Positions 7,250 through 7,407 of a stretch of DNA of 7,407 bases are shown here, in pieces. The DNA is from Bacillota bacterium (GTDB lineage Bacteria > Bacillota > Clostridia > Peptostreptococcales > Anaerovoracaceae). The stretch lies in assembly GCA_019420525.1 (NCBI GenBank), contig JAHZHA010000017.1, positions 1 through 7,407 on the forward strand, given 5' to 3'. A model generated the notes under the pieces. That model did not search any database. It saw nothing but the letters and a program-made list of their open reading frames with translations, and was not told where the DNA came from. Every line of letters begins with the position of its first letter. Position 1 is the first letter of the stretch. The position numbers were made by a program, and so were the translations under genes.

Positions 7250-7279
7250 AAAAAAAGGAGGTTCACACCTGTGAACCCC
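7250..7279 (-). terminator. Palindrome plus T-run: probable second intrinsic terminator, or an operator
   Basis: GGTTCACACCTGTGAACC at 7260-7277 is a perfect inverted repeat with 8-base arms and a 2-base centre. On the minus strand the stem can be extended by a G-U and a G-C pair and is followed by a run of seven T (7256-7250). That is the form of a Rho-independent terminator for leftward transcription, standing behind the stronger one at 7322-7353. Its right arm is also one of the TGTGAACC repeats seen near the promoter, so it may instead, or in addition, be a protein-binding site. Confidence 0.5.
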
Positions 7280-7321
7280 GGACAAAAACGCGGTTTTTTT
7301 ATGTTTTCCGGCTCTAAACGC

Positions 7322-7353
7322 AAAAATCGGGAGACGCCGTGGCGTCTCCCGAT
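7322..7353 (-). terminator. Strong Rho-independent terminator of a gene beyond the right edge
   Basis: The arms ATCGGGAGACGCC (7326-7338) and GGCGTCTCCCGAT (7341-7353) are perfectly complementary over 13 bases, with GT between them. On the minus strand the hairpin is followed by TTTTTG. No T-run follows it on the plus strand. It should end a leftward transcript coming from outside the window and insulate the operon that starts downstream. Confidence 0.85.
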
Positions 7354-7407
7354 GGGAACCGGATCAGTTTCTTTCTTCTATGGAAAAAATATGAAATATC
7401 AAAAGTA

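Larger units (their letters stand above)
7123..7407. other. Intergenic region with terminators, repeats and promoter
   Basis: No gene is supported in these 285 bases. From right to left they hold an AT-rich tail (7354-7407), the strong terminator, an AT-rich stretch with an AAAAAC/GTTTTT imperfect palindrome near 7283-7298, the GGTTCACA-type palindrome, the direct repeats, the candidate promoter, and a leader of about 60 bases before the first ATG. The leader contains a short GCTG-AAGA-CAGC hairpin near 7180-7191, too weak to call regulatory. Confidence 0.7.

Overview
The window reads as part of a chromosome of a Gram-positive, low-to-moderate GC Bacillota, most likely a gut-type Clostridia (Oscillospiraceae-like). 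That placement is an inference from three things: strong AGGAGG-type ribosome binding sites, a classic Sec signal peptide, and an S-layer homology (SLH) motif at the far end of a very long surface protein. No species can be named from the sequence alone.

All supported genes lie on the minus strand, so the window reads right to left. At the right edge (7407 down to about 7123) there is a non-coding stretch. It holds a strong intrinsic terminator for a gene beyond the right edge (7322-7353), a second palindrome that could be a terminator or an operator (7250-7279), direct repeats of TGTGAACC on an 11-bp period, and a candidate promoter. Then come two tightly packed small genes (7122-6769 and 6765-6334). 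They encode cytoplasmic proteins of unknown function that are clearly paralogous to each other. After 55 bases, with no terminator, a very large gene starts at 6278.

The large gene encodes a secreted multidomain surface protein: signal peptide, N-terminal beta-rich domain, two putative-Ig (He_PIG-like) domains, and a long unrecognised beta-rich core. The original frame becomes nonsense near 3042-3076, but the +1 frame is then open without a stop for about 1,014 codons to the left edge. That second part carries amphipathic helices around a glycine-rich hydrophobic segment, a carboxypeptidase-regulatory-like domain, an SbsA-type Ig-like domain, a chitobiase C-terminal-type domain, a Gly/Pro linker, an InlB B-repeat-type domain and the beginning of an SLH domain. 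The simplest reading is one gene of more than 2,090 codons broken by a single frameshift, either a real mutation or a sequence error. It runs off the left edge.

The three genes probably form one operon: two small intracellular proteins followed by an SLH-anchored surface giant. What the small proteins do for the giant is unknown. No tRNA, rRNA, CRISPR array, insertion sequence or integrase was seen.
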